Shown here piece by piece: positions 41,827 to 51,021 of a DNA stretch of 64,000 nucleotides; position 1 is the first letter of the stretch, and each line of letters begins with the position of its first letter. The notes below the pieces were generated by a model. It did not search any database. It was not told where the DNA came from and worked only from the letters and a program-made list of their open reading frames with translations. A program made the translations under genes and the position numbers. The stretch is taken from contig NZ_JAERRG010000007.1 of NCBI RefSeq assembly GCF_016741935.1, forward strand, positions 248,001 through 312,000. Reading direction: 5' to 3'. Origin of the DNA: Streptomyces endocoffeicus (GTDB lineage: Bacteria > Actinomycetota > Actinomycetes > Streptomycetales > Streptomycetaceae).

Positions 41827-41845
41827 CCGGTCCGCTGAAGCGATG

Positions 41846-41877
41846 ACGGGCCGCACCGGGGGACCGGTGCGGCCCGT
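41846..41877 (+). terminator. Terminator of the M4 protease gene
   Basis: ACGGGCCGCACCGG (41846-41859) and CCGGTGCGGCCCGT (41864-41877) are perfect inverted arms around GGGA, 20 bases after the stop. Confidence 0.88.
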
Positions 41878-41934
41878 TCCGGACGGGCCTCGTCATCCCT
41901 GTCGTAGCCGCTGGTCGCCACTTACGCTGCTGTC

Positions 41935-43020
41935 ATGACTCAACAGGTACGCGGCGTGGTGGCCCCCGGCAAGGGCGAGCAGGTCAGGATCGAGACGATC
42001 GTGGTGCCGGACGCCGGCCCCGGCGAAGCGGTGGTAAAGGTCCAGGCGTGCGGCGTCTGCCACACCGATCTGCACTATCGGGAGGGCGGGATCAACGATG
42101 AGTTCCCCTTCCTCCTCGGCCATGAGGCGGCGGGCATCGTGGAGTCCGTCGGCGAGGGCGTCACGGAGGTGGCCCCCGGGGACTACGTGATCCTCAACTG
42201 GCGCGCGGTCTGCCACGAGTGCCGGGCCTGCCGCCGCGGCCGCCCCTGGTACTGCTTCAACACCCACAACGCGAAGCAGCCCATGACCCTGACCGACGGC
42301 ACCGCGCTCACCCCGGCGCTCGGCATCGGCGCGTTCGCCGAGAAGACGCTGGTGGCCGCCGGGCAGTGCACCAAGGTCGACCCCTCGGCCTCGCCCGCCG
42401 CGGCCGGGCTGCTCGGCTGCGGGGTGATGGCCGGCATCGGCGCCGCGCTCAACACCGGCAACGTCCAGCGCGGTGACTCCGTCGCCGTGATCGGCTGCGG
42501 CGGGGTCGGCGCCGCCTCGGTCGCCGGGGCGCGGCTGGCCGGGGCCGCGAAGATCATCGCGGTGGACGTGGACGACCGGAAGCTGGAGTGGGCCCGCTCG
42601 CTGGGCGCCACCCACACCCTCAACGGCAAGAGCGCCGACGTCGTCGAGGCCGTCCGCGAGCTGACCGACGGCAACGGCGCCGACGTCGTCATCGAGGCGG
42701 TCGGCCGCCCCGAGACCTACAAGCAGGCGTTCTACGCCCGCGATCTGGCCGGCACCGTCGTCCTGGTCGGCGTCCCCACCCCCGAGATGAAGCTGGAGCT
42801 GCCGCTCCTGGACGTCTTCGGGCGCGGCGGGGCACTCAAGTCCTCCTGGTACGGGGACTGTCTGCCGGACCGCGACTTCCCCATGCTGATCGACCTCTAC
42901 CAGCAGGGCCGCCTCGACCTGGACGCGTTCGTCAGCGAGACGATCGGGCTCGAGGACATCGAGGAGGCGTTCGCCAAGATGCACCGCGGCGAGGTGCTCC
43001 GCTCGGTGGTGATGTTCTGA
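41935..43020 (+). CDS. S-(hydroxymethyl)mycothiol dehydrogenase
   Basis: 361 aa zinc MDR enzyme. ACGVCHTDLHYREGGINDEF, LLGHEAAGIVESVGEGVTEV, structural Zn region CHECRACRRGRPWYCFNTHN, and VAVIGCGGVGAASVAGARLA are characteristic of mycothiol-dependent formaldehyde dehydrogenase (MscR/AdhE2), which also reduces S-nitrosomycothiol. Detoxifies formaldehyde/NO with mycothiol, the actinobacterial thiol. Its TGA overlaps the ATG of the MBL hydrolase gene (TGATG), the usual partner. Confidence 0.94.
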   Translation: MTQQVRGVVAPGKGEQVRIETIVVPDAGPGEAVVKVQACGVCHTDLHYREGGINDEFPFLLGHEAAGIVESVGEGVTEVAPGDYVILNWRAVCHECRACRRGRPWYCFNTHNAKQPMTLTDGTALTPALGIGAFAEKTLVAAGQCTKVDPSASPAAAGLLGCGVMAGIGAALNTGNVQRGDSVAVIGCGGVGAASVAGARLAGAAKIIAVDVDDRKLEWARSLGATHTLNGKSADVVEAVRELTDGNGADVVIEAVGRPETYKQAFYARDLAGTVVLVGVPTPEMKLELPLLDVFGRGGALKSSWYGDCLPDRDFPMLIDLYQQGRLDLDAFVSETIGLEDIEEAFAKMHRGEVLRSVVMF

Positions 43021-43658
43021 TGACCCCTCCGCCCGTACGCGTCGACCACCTCGTCACCTCCGGCACCTTCTCGCTGGACGGCGGCACCTGGGAGGTGGAC
43101 AACAACGTGTGGCTGATCGGCGACGACCACGAGGTGTACGTGATCGACGCCGCGCATGACGCCGACGCCATCGCGGACGCCGTCGGCGGCCGCCGGCTGC
43201 TCGGCATCATCTCCACCCACGGCCACGACGACCACATCGACGCGGCCCCCGCGCTCGCCGAGCGCACCGGCGCGCCGATCCTGCTGCACCCGGAGGACGA
43301 GGTGCTGTGGCGGATGCGCCACCCGGACCGCGCCCCGGACAAGCCGCTGGCCGACGGTGACGTCCTTACCGTGGCCGGGACGCGGCTGCGGGTGCTGCAC
43401 ACCCCCGGCCACTCCCCCGGCGCCGTCTGTCTGTACGCACCGGCGCTGACCACGGTCTTCTCCGGGGACACCCTGTTCCAGGGCGGCCCGGGGGCCACCG
43501 GGCGCTCGTACTCGTCCTTCCCGACGATCATCGAGTCGATCCGGGAGCGGCTGCTGACGCTGCCCCCGGAGACGGTGGTCCGCACCGGCCACGGCGACTC
43601 CACGACCGTCGGGGACGAGGCCCCGCACCTCGAGGAGTGGATCGCGCGCGGGCACTGA
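43020..43658 (+). CDS. MBL fold metallo-hydrolase, partner of mycothiol dehydrogenase
   Basis: 212 aa glyoxalase-II-like protein. Metal motif STHGHDDHIDAAPAL (HxHxDH), then HTPGHSPGAVCLYAP and FSGDTLFQGGPGATGRS, and TGHGDSTTVGDE. Coupled to the dehydrogenase by TGATG, so it likely hydrolyses the S-formylmycothiol (or related thioester) product. A hairpin (43677-43711) follows. Confidence 0.93.
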   Translation: MTPPPVRVDHLVTSGTFSLDGGTWEVDNNVWLIGDDHEVYVIDAAHDADAIADAVGGRRLLGIISTHGHDDHIDAAPALAERTGAPILLHPEDEVLWRMRHPDRAPDKPLADGDVLTVAGTRLRVLHTPGHSPGAVCLYAPALTTVFSGDTLFQGGPGATGRSYSSFPTIIESIRERLLTLPPETVVRTGHGDSTTVGDEAPHLEEWIARGH

Positions 43659-43676
43659 GCCGCGCTCGAACGGCGA

Positions 43677-43711
43677 GCGCGGGGCCGCCCGCCCGGCGGG
43701 CGGCCCCGCGC
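43677..43711. terminator. Strong GC hairpin after the MBL gene
   Basis: GCGCGGGGCCGCCCGCC and GGCGGGCGGCCCCGCGC form an almost loopless perfect inverted repeat; in RNA the top few pairs open to give the loop. Confidence 0.8.
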
Positions 43712-43731
43712 CCCATGACACCATCGACCGC

Positions 43732-44229
43732 GTGATCGACCTGGGCTACTCCCTCTCCCGCCGCTTCCCCGACCCGCCACAGACCGACTACCGGCGCGCG
43801 GATCCGCACACCCTGCGGCACGACCTGTTCTGCGGCGATGTCTACCTCGCCGATACGGAGACGGACCGCGAGCTGTCCACAGCCTGGGGATGGGTGCCGG
43901 TGCTCGACTTCTCCTGGGCGCTGTGCGACATCGTGGAACGGCTCGACCGGGACCCGCGCGGCAGCCGCTCGGCCACCCCGGTCCACGCCGAGCTGGACTT
44001 CACCGAATCGACCGACCGGCTGCTCTTCGAGCGCCGCTTCGGCTGGGTGGACATCACCGCCGACTGGGCGCCGGCCGAGGAGGCGCCGCTGACCTTCAAC
44101 CACGCGGCGCTGCGCCGCGAGGCCCGCGACTTCCTGCACGATCTGATCGCCGACCTCACGGATCTGCACGAGGGGCTCGGTGACAACCCCGTGGTGTGGG
44201 ATCTGCAGTCGCGCTTCCCGCGCGTATGA
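43732..44229 (+). CDS. Conserved hypothetical protein
   Basis: 165 aa, soluble, acidic. GTG start at 43732. Features: DLFCGDVYLADTETDRELST, WGWVPVLDFSWALCDIVERL, RLLFERRFGWVDITADW and NHAALRREARDFLHDLIADL. Good codon bias supports it being real. No family recognised and no signal peptide or membrane segment. Own transcription unit after the MBL terminator. Confidence 0.7.
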   Translation: MIDLGYSLSRRFPDPPQTDYRRADPHTLRHDLFCGDVYLADTETDRELSTAWGWVPVLDFSWALCDIVERLDRDPRGSRSATPVHAELDFTESTDRLLFERRFGWVDITADWAPAEEAPLTFNHAALRREARDFLHDLIADLTDLHEGLGDNPVVWDLQSRFPRV

Positions 44230-44585
44230 GGACCGGCGATACCCGCGAGGTCCTGGCGGGTGCCGCGAAGTCCCGGCGGGTGCCGCGAAGTCCCGCGAGG
44301 TCCCGCGAGATGCCGTGTGTCCCGCGAGAGTTCGCGGAGGTCCGGTGGGGCTGGAAACCGTCGCCGAACCTCCGCTCCGGCAGCGTTCTCGGGGGTTGAA
44401 TGCCGCCGGCGGGGAAACTCCCCCGCGCCGCGGCACGGGGGCTGAATTCCCTCGTCGCCATATGTATCGACCGCCGAGAACCCTCCGCAAAGGGCGCTAC
44501 AGGAAGCTGCCAGACCCGAGCGGGACCTCGCCGATCACCGGCGTTTCCGGCCACCGGAGGCCCCGCTCGGCTCGCCGTTTCCGGC
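44230..44585. repeat. GTCCCGCGAGG/GCCGCGAAG repeats in gene-free spacer
   Basis: About 355 bases without a gene. At 44240-44330 a 20-bp unit (GTGCCGCGAAGTCCCGGCGG) occurs twice exactly and then decays into GTCCCGCGAGG/GATGCC copies. The remainder shows nothing. Confidence 0.6.
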
Positions 44586-44641
44586 CATCATGACCATGGC
44601 TTCGGCGGGTCCTCATCATGACCATGGCTTCGGCGGGTCCT
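44586..44641. repeat. 28-bp tandem duplication over the 3' end of the first luxR-type gene
   Basis: CATCATGACCATGGCTTCGG plus CGGGTCCT at 44586 repeats exactly at 44614. TCA at 44616-44618 is the minus-strand stop TGA; the other copy has it at 44588. Confidence 0.92.
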
Positions 44642-45506
44642 GGGACGGTGTCATGGGCAGCAGGCCCAATTCCGCCGCCCGTACCCCCGCCTGAAACCGT
44701 GAGTTGGCCCCCAGCAACGCCATGATTTCGGCCACATAGCGACGGTATGTACGAACGGAGACCGCCAACTCGCGGGCCGCGACCTCATCGGTGGCCCCCA
44801 GCCGCAGCCGCTCCAGGATCGGCCGCACCAGTTCGCCGCGCGATCGCTCGCCCAGCTCGATGCGCTCGCTGACCGACAGCGCGGTCCGCCAGATCCCGTC
44901 GAACAGCGTCTGGAGCGTCTCGATGACGCCCGAGTCGCGGAGGGTGGAGGCGCGCCGGCCCGCGGCCGAGTCCGCGCACACCAGCGCGGCCCGGCCGTCC
45001 ACGATGAGGGCGGCGAGCAGCGGAATGCGCGCCACCCGGACCTCCAGGGCGTTCTCGTCCCCCACATGCCGCTGTACGAAGCCCCAGTCCACGGTGTTCT
45101 GGGCGCACAGCATCCGAGTGCGCACGGTGTCGCCGCCCGACCGCAGCCAGCCGTCGAGCGCGCCGTGCAGCACGTGCACATGCGCGGCCTCCGCCGCCAG
45201 CACCACGTCCACCCGTTCCGTGGCCGTGCGCAGCAGGTCCTGCGCGGCGGCGTGCACTTCCTTGTCGTCCGCCTCGACGGCCGCGACCCATGAGTTCCGC
45301 AGCTGCCGGTCGCGGTGTTTGACCACCGTGGACTCGATGAGCGCGCGGACCGCGAGGAGTTCCTCGGTGATGTCGTCCGCGGGGCGCCCGTCGTCCTCGG
45401 AGCCACCGGAGGGCCCGTCGTCCCCCGGGTGCCGGGGCCCGTCGTCCCCGTCGTCGTCATCGTGCTGTCGCTGGACCCCGGCCCCCGCCGGCGTGGGAAC
45501 CCTCAT
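44616..45506 (-). CDS. Orphan LuxR-type (HTH) transcriptional regulator, paralog A
   Basis: 296 aa from ATG 45506. An Asp/Gly-rich N-terminus (QHDDDDGDDG) precedes a helical sensor domain (ITEELLAVRALIESTVVKHR; VDVVLAAEAAHVHVLHGALD) and a C-terminal HTH: GATDEVAARELAVSVRTYRR, YVAEIMALLGANSRFQAGVR, AAELGLL. No receiver phosphorylation site. The sensor resembles the TrmB/phospholipase-D-like fold found in such Streptomyces regulators. It lies 23 bases downstream of a paralog with the same HTH, probably co-transcribed. Confidence 0.85.
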   Translation of the reverse strand: MRVPTPAGAGVQRQHDDDDGDDGPRHPGDDGPSGGSEDDGRPADDITEELLAVRALIESTVVKHRDRQLRNSWVAAVEADDKEVHAAAQDLLRTATERVDVVLAAEAAHVHVLHGALDGWLRSGGDTVRTRMLCAQNTVDWGFVQRHVGDENALEVRVARIPLLAALIVDGRAALVCADSAAGRRASTLRDSGVIETLQTLFDGIWRTALSVSERIELGERSRGELVRPILERLRLGATDEVAARELAVSVRTYRRYVAEIMALLGANSRFQAGVRAAELGLLPMTPSQDPPKPWS

Positions 45507-45529
45507 TGCCCTCACCCCCGTGAATTCGC

Positions 45530-46318
45530 TCAATCCACCAGCTCGCGGTCGGCCGCGGAGAGCAGCCCGAGCTCGACCGCGCGCACGCCCGCCTGGAAGC
45601 GGGAGCTCGCGCCCACGTCCCGCATGATCGTCGCCACATGGCGGCGGTAGGTGCGCAGCGAAATCTGGATCTTCTTGGCCGCGACGTCGTCGGTGTGCCC
45701 CTCGCTGAGCCGCTCGAGGATCACCCGCATGGAGTCCGAGCGGAGCCGCTCGGCCAGCCGCAGATGTTCGTGCACCGGCATCGCGCTGCCCCAGGCCCCG
45801 GCGAACATCAGATACAGCGCGCGCACGGAGGCGAGGTCGGTGTTGACGGTGGCGTAACGGCCGTCGCGCTCGGGTCCGGAACGCCCGAACGCCGCCTTGC
45901 CGTCGACGATGACGGTCCCGTGCAGTTCGGCGTCGGTGACCCGGACGTCGAAGCCCAGCTGGCCGGTGCGCACCGCGGCGAGGACGCCGTGGGGGACCGC
46001 GAGCACCTGCGGGGTGCACAGCAGCCGTACGGTGACTCCGGACTTGGCCACCGCGGCGAACCGCCCCATCATCGCGAGCATCGGCCTGGCCCGCTCCAGG
46101 TCGCCCGGCACGATCACGCTGACGCTGTACTTGGCACCGGCCAGCAGACGCCCGACGGCCTGCGCGACCGCCACGCCATCGGTGACGAGCACCATGGGCG
46201 AGGGCTGTGGCGGAATGCTGCGATGCAGGGTCACCGCCGATTCGATGAGCTCACATACCTGCTTGAGCGTCTCTTCTACGCCGTCGGATCTTCCACTCGA
46301 ATTCGACAGTTCTGACAT
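45530..46318 (-). CDS. Orphan LuxR-type (HTH) transcriptional regulator, paralog B
   Basis: 262 aa from ATG 46318. ETLKQVCELIESAVTLHRSI, then a TrmB-like pocket (VLVTDGVAVAQAVGRLLAGA; VRLLCTPQVLAVPHGVLAAV) and HTH GHTDDVAAKKIQISLRTYRR, HVATIMRDVGASSRFQAGVR, AVELGLL. The last 45 residues align closely with paralog A, so the pair arose by tandem duplication with diverged sensors. Paired HTH regulators of this layout (for example AbsR1/AbsR2) influence antibiotic production in Streptomyces; equivalence here is not established. Confidence 0.86.
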   Translation of the reverse strand: MSELSNSSGRSDGVEETLKQVCELIESAVTLHRSIPPQPSPMVLVTDGVAVAQAVGRLLAGAKYSVSVIVPGDLERARPMLAMMGRFAAVAKSGVTVRLLCTPQVLAVPHGVLAAVRTGQLGFDVRVTDAELHGTVIVDGKAAFGRSGPERDGRYATVNTDLASVRALYLMFAGAWGSAMPVHEHLRLAERLRSDSMRVILERLSEGHTDDVAAKKIQISLRTYRRHVATIMRDVGASSRFQAGVRAVELGLLSAADRELVD

Positions 46319-47055
46319 GACTCCCCCACTGGCACACGACAGACCTGCCGCGTACCCGTCGATGAACACCGAGCGGCCGCACGGCCGAGCTGCGGCCGCA
46401 TGACGCCCGACGATTTCCCCAGCGTTTTAATCCACGAATGACACGGGCATCGGAACTGCCCGCTCCCCCCTGCATCGCCGTACATTCACGTACGTTCAAG
46501 TGCGCGTTAACCAGCGTGCGTTCTCTCCAGAAGGCCGCCCCCCAGGCCGTGCGGCGGCGAGATTAGTTCGCTGGCCGCACCTCAGTCAACGCATCATAGT
46601 TGATAACGTTCGGATAAATCGGCCACGTCAGGAGCGGAAACCGACCCCGCTCCGCATCCGGGCCACGGGATTGACATCAAGTTGCACATCTGTCCGGAAA
46701 CACAGCTCGGACGATCGCGCTCCGGGTGCGCAACGCAGCGGTAGGGGCACGGTGCGCAATCACGGCGATGCCCGATGACCGCTTGCTGTCAGCTATGCGC
46801 CCACGCCGCCCCGACACGGCCCGCTATCTTCGCCCACTGCCGGTCAACACTACGAAACCCCAGGTCACTTAGGGTTTCACCGTACCCCGCGACGCATTTC
46901 GCAGCGGACCGCACCGCCCCGGCTGTGACGCGCTTTACACCGATGACAGCGCCGTCCATACACGGGCGCGGACGCGGCGCAAGGGTGCGATCCACCCCGT
47001 ACCGGCCGAGACCGGCCCACCGGGTACACCGCCGCGCTTCCGGTGACAAGCCACC
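46319..47055. other. 737-bp gene-free, AT-richer region upstream of the luxR pair
   Basis: No ORF with coding bias on either strand. 46400-46780 has lower GC than its surroundings (CATCATAGTTGATAACGTTC, GGATAAATCGG) and contains repeated ACGTACATTCACGTACGTTC (46480-46499). It probably carries the luxR promoter and may be decayed sequence. Confidence 0.45.
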
Positions 47056-47313
47056 TCAGGCCGCCGCACACGCGTCCTTCATGTCATCAATGAGCGCCAG
47101 TACGGCCCGCGCTGACGGCAGAATCGCACGCCCCGCCTTGGTCAGCTGAGTACCGGTGGAGTCCCGCCTGAAAAGCCGCACGCCCAAGGCTTGTTCAAGA
47201 CACTTGATCTGGTAACTGATGGCCGGCTGTGAATAGTCGAGTGCCTTCGCTGCCTCGTCCATGCGGCCGATCTCGGCGATGGATACGAAGGCACGGAACT
47301 CACGCTCATGCAT
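47056..47313 (-). CDS. Stand-alone LysR-type winged-helix domain protein
   Basis: 85 aa from ATG 47313 with GGGGGAAGA upstream. MHEREFRAFVSIAEIGRMDE, AAKALDYSQPAISYQIKCLE and QALGVRLFRRDSTGTQLTKA are a complete LysR HTH plus linker helix start. It stops right after the linker helix (DDMKDACAAA) with no effector domain, and no LysR effector sequence follows in any frame. Either a natural mini-regulator or a truncated gene. Located between the tRNA-Thr and the gene-poor 46.4-47.0 kb region. Confidence 0.72.
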   Translation of the reverse strand: MHEREFRAFVSIAEIGRMDEAAKALDYSQPAISYQIKCLEQALGVRLFRRDSTGTQLTKAGRAILPSARAVLALIDDMKDACAAA

Positions 47314-47589
47314 TTCTTCCCCCTGATATCCGCGTGCAGGCCATATCAACGGATCGAATCCCGATCGGCAACAGCGGATGCAGGAAGCTGCAAGGGCCAA
47401 CATGATCAATCCATGCGCCCGGACGGGCCCCGCCCCCGCCCTCGCCACCCGCCCTCGCCGCCCGACCGGCACACCCCCGACCGGCACACCCCTGGCCGCG
47501 ACACCGGCCCGCGACACCGGGGACCTCCCCCTGGGGCGCCGTGGCAATGAAAAAACCGCAGAGTCACATGGGTGATCTGCGGTTTCGAG
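47314..47589. other. Spacer between LysR HTH gene and tRNA-Thr
   Basis: Gene-free. Contains two direct copies of CGACCGGCACACCCC (47462 and 47477 region) and nothing else recognisable. Confidence 0.4.
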
Positions 47590-47662
47590 AGCCGACTGTC
47601 GGGTTCGAACCGACGACCTTCGCTTTACAAGAGCGGTGCTCTACCAGCTGAGCTAAGTCGGC
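47590..47662 (-). tRNA. tRNA-Thr (anticodon TGT)
   Basis: Minus strand folds as a 73-nt cloverleaf: acceptor GCCGACT / AGTCGGC with discriminator T, D-arm TAGCTCAGCTGGTAGAGCA, anticodon arm CCGCTCTTGTAAAGCGA with TGT in the loop, and T-arm GTCGGTTCGAACCCGAC (T-loop TTCGAAC). CCA is not encoded. Transcribed away from msiK. Confidence 0.95.
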
Positions 47663-47771
47663 GTCCCCTGCAGTGTACCCGGCCCCGAGGCGTGATCCGT
47701 TCGAAAATTCCCGGGTCCTGGCTAGAGACATGGCCGCCCTCGCCGGTATAGCGTCACGCCAATCCACCTCC

Positions 47772-47786
47772 GGTGGACTAGACCCC
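47772..47786. promoter_or_regulatory. DasR-type operator (dre) upstream of msiK
   Basis: GGTGGACTAGACCCC, 53 bases before the msiK ATG. The core GTGGACTAGACC is identical over 12 bases to the site before nagK (29239-29250). Confidence 0.7.
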
Positions 47787-47838
47787 TCCTTTACTCGGAT
47801 CGTCCGGCACGTTCCTGCCGGTGAAGGGACAGATCACC

Positions 47839-48975
<1,137 letters not shown>

Positions 48976-49009
48976 GGCCGCTTGCCCGTCAGTTCGTACC
49001 GACGGCGCC

Positions 49010-49051
49010 GTTCGTCCGCTTCCCGCGGACGGGCGGCGCCGTCGCGTTGGG
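49010..49051 (+). terminator. msiK terminator
   Basis: GACGGCGCCGTTCGTCCGC pairs with GCGGACGGGCGGCGCCGTC (mismatches opposite TT/GG) around TTCCC. Confidence 0.8.
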
Positions 49052-49052
49052 T

Positions 49053-49311
49053 GGGGTGCCGTTGGGTGGGGTCGCGTTGGGTGGGCAGGGAGCGCGTCGC
49101 GGTGTTGCGTTGTCGATAAATTCCCCGACATTCCGCGTATTTCGCCCCCGAGCGTCAACACTCCGAACGCCAAGAGTGGGTTTCCATCACCCGGCCTGGT
49201 GACTGAATGTCGCCAAATCGTCGCTCCTCGCTACGATCACCGCGTACCGCAGTTCCGCACCACCCACTCCGCACCACCCACTCCGTACCACCCACTCCGT
49301 ACCACCCACCC
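49053..49311. repeat. Two short tandem arrays between msiK and the next gene
   Basis: Three copies of GTTGGGTGGGG lie at 49054, 49068 and 49077 region. Four copies of a 14-bp unit ACCACCCACTCCG(C/T) lie at 49258-49311, ending right before the RBS of the following gene. No gene between. Confidence 0.8.
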
Positions 49312-49326
49312 GCGAGGAACCACCCC

Positions 49327-49746
49327 GTGAACCACGCAGCCCGCCGCATCGGCAGAACGCTCGCCCTCGTCCTCCCCGTCGTGCTCGTCCTCTCCGGCAC
49401 CCTCGCGGTCACCCGCGTCCCCTGGGCCTCGCCGAGCGCCGAGTCGCAGATCCTCACCGCCTCCTCCGACCGGGCGTCCACCCATGCCACCCACCGGGCC
49501 CCGCATGAGCTGCTGCGCGACCGGCTGCTCGCCGAGCTCCAGGAGAAGAACCCCTCCGTGGCGCTCACCCACCTCCAGGTGGCGACGGCCGAACGGCCCT
49601 CACTCGCCAAGCACTGCGCCTCCATCGCCCGTGCGCTCGGCCGCGCCGCGGTCGCCAAGTACGGCGGGGTGAACCGCGCCCAGGCGTACGCACGGCCCGT
49701 CTGCGACACCTCGTTCGCGTCCGGGACCACCCAGGCGTACCGCTGA
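49327..49746 (+). CDS. Small membrane-anchored or secreted hypothetical protein
   Basis: 139 aa from GTG 49327 (GAGGA nine bases upstream). One N-terminal hydrophobic segment RTLALVLPVVLVLSGTLAVT serves as signal or anchor. The exported part has AHELLRDRLLAELQEKNP-like LLRDRLLAELQEKNP and two cysteines (HCASIARALG; PVCDTSF) suited to a disulfide, with AVAKYGGVNRAQAYARPV between. I do not recognise the family. Confidence 0.7.
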   Translation: MNHAARRIGRTLALVLPVVLVLSGTLAVTRVPWASPSAESQILTASSDRASTHATHRAPHELLRDRLLAELQEKNPSVALTHLQVATAERPSLAKHCASIARALGRAAVAKYGGVNRAQAYARPVCDTSFASGTTQAYR

Positions 49747-49888
49747 CCGCGCCCCACGCCGTACCGCCGGGGCTCTTCCGGCCCTTCCCGCCCATCTCAT
49801 CCTTCCTGTCCTTCTTCCTGTCCTACTCATCCTTGTTCTCGCTCCGGCTCCGCCTGTGGCGGTCCCCGCACCGCATATGGTGCGGTTC

Positions 49889-50689
49889 ATGAGCGATGAC
49901 GACGAGCGCAGGCCCGGGCATCACCACCAGACCGCGCGCCCCACACAGGCCGTCGTCCTGGCCGGAGGCCAGGGCTCACGGCTGCGTCCGTACACCGACG
50001 ACCGACCCAAGCCGATGGTCGAGATCCCGGGCACCGGGACTCCGATCATCGGCCACCAGCTGGCCTGGCTGGCCGCCGAGGGCGTCACCGACGCCGTGGT
50101 CTCCTGCGGCCACCTCGCCGCCGTCCTCCAGGACTGGCTCGAGGCGGCGGAACTGCCGCTGCGGGTGAGGACCGTCGTCGAGAAGGAGCCACTGGGGCGC
50201 GGCGGCGGCCTGAAGTTCGCCGCCGCCAGGCTTCCGGAGCCCGACCAGCCCTGGTACGCCACCAACGGCGACATCTGGACCCGCTTCTCGCTCCGCGACA
50301 TGGCGGACTTCCATGACGAGCGCGGCGCCACCGCCACGCTCGCCCTCGCCCGGCCGCGCATTCCGTGGGGGGCGGTGGAGACCAACGAGTTCGGCCACGT
50401 CCTGGACTTCATCGAGTCGCCGCCCTCCCCGTACCTCATCAACGCGGGCGTCTACGTCTTCTCCGCCTCCTTCACCGCGCTGCTGCCCGACCGGGGCGAC
50501 CACGAACGCACCACGTTCCCGCGCCTGGCGCGGGAACGTCGGCTGGCGGGCTTCCCACTGCCCCAGGGCGCGTATTGGCGGGCCATCGACACGGCCAAGG
50601 ACCTGACCGAGGCCGCCAAGGAACTGGCCGCGGGCCCTCCGCCCCACGGCCACGGCCCCTTCGACACGACCCCTGTGCCACACGGCTGA
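49889..50689 (+). CDS. Nucleotidyltransferase family NDP-sugar pyrophosphorylase
   Basis: 266 aa from ATG 49889 (ATG 49877 also in frame). QAVVLAGGQGSRLRPYTDDR, PKPMVEIPG (NTP-binding and Lys), EKEPLGRGGGLKFAAARL, YATNGDIWTRF (metal Asp) and YLINAGVYVFSASF are the GlmU/RfbA/HddC-type signature. Activates a sugar-1-phosphate to an NDP-sugar; the specific sugar is not clear. No adjacent glycan genes. Confidence 0.88.
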   Translation: MSDDDERRPGHHHQTARPTQAVVLAGGQGSRLRPYTDDRPKPMVEIPGTGTPIIGHQLAWLAAEGVTDAVVSCGHLAAVLQDWLEAAELPLRVRTVVEKEPLGRGGGLKFAAARLPEPDQPWYATNGDIWTRFSLRDMADFHDERGATATLALARPRIPWGAVETNEFGHVLDFIESPPSPYLINAGVYVFSASFTALLPDRGDHERTTFPRLARERRLAGFPLPQGAYWRAIDTAKDLTEAAKELAAGPPPHGHGPFDTTPVPHG

Positions 50690-50806
50690 GCCCTGGATAC
50701 GCGGCGGTGCGGCGGTGCGGCGCCGGCAGGGTTGGGCGCTGCTCAGCGTCCACCCGGCGGTTCGCCGTCCGCTCACCCGGCGGACCGTGACGCCTGCGGC
50801 GGGCTG

Positions 50807-50888
50807 TTCCCCTCCCCGCCCCTTCCCACAACTGGGGCTCCGCCCCAGACCCCGGGCCCTGCCGCGCGGGAAGGGGCGGGGAGGGGAA
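50807..50888. terminator. Nested long hairpin (Streptomyces repetitive palindrome)
   Basis: TTCCCCTCCCCGCCCCTTCCC (50807-50827) is perfectly complementary to 50868-50888. Inside it is CTGGGGCTCCGCCCCAG (50832-50848), a palindrome that is common between genes in Streptomyces. Lies between convergent genes, so a bidirectional terminator is likely. Confidence 0.75.
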
Positions 50889-51021
50889 AACACCGCTGTG
50901 CGGTTCCGCCGCGTGGCCCGCCGCCCGCGCCTAGGCTCGGGCGCCGTGGCAGGCGGGCATCGCAGGCATCGCGGCCGTCGCGGGCGTCGGTGGGGCCCCA
51001 GGCGCGGGAGCGGGGTCGTGC

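Noticed and set aside
46319..47055. Genes in the AT-richer region
   Set aside because: All frames are short and lack codon bias; no similarity to a LysR effector domain or transposase.
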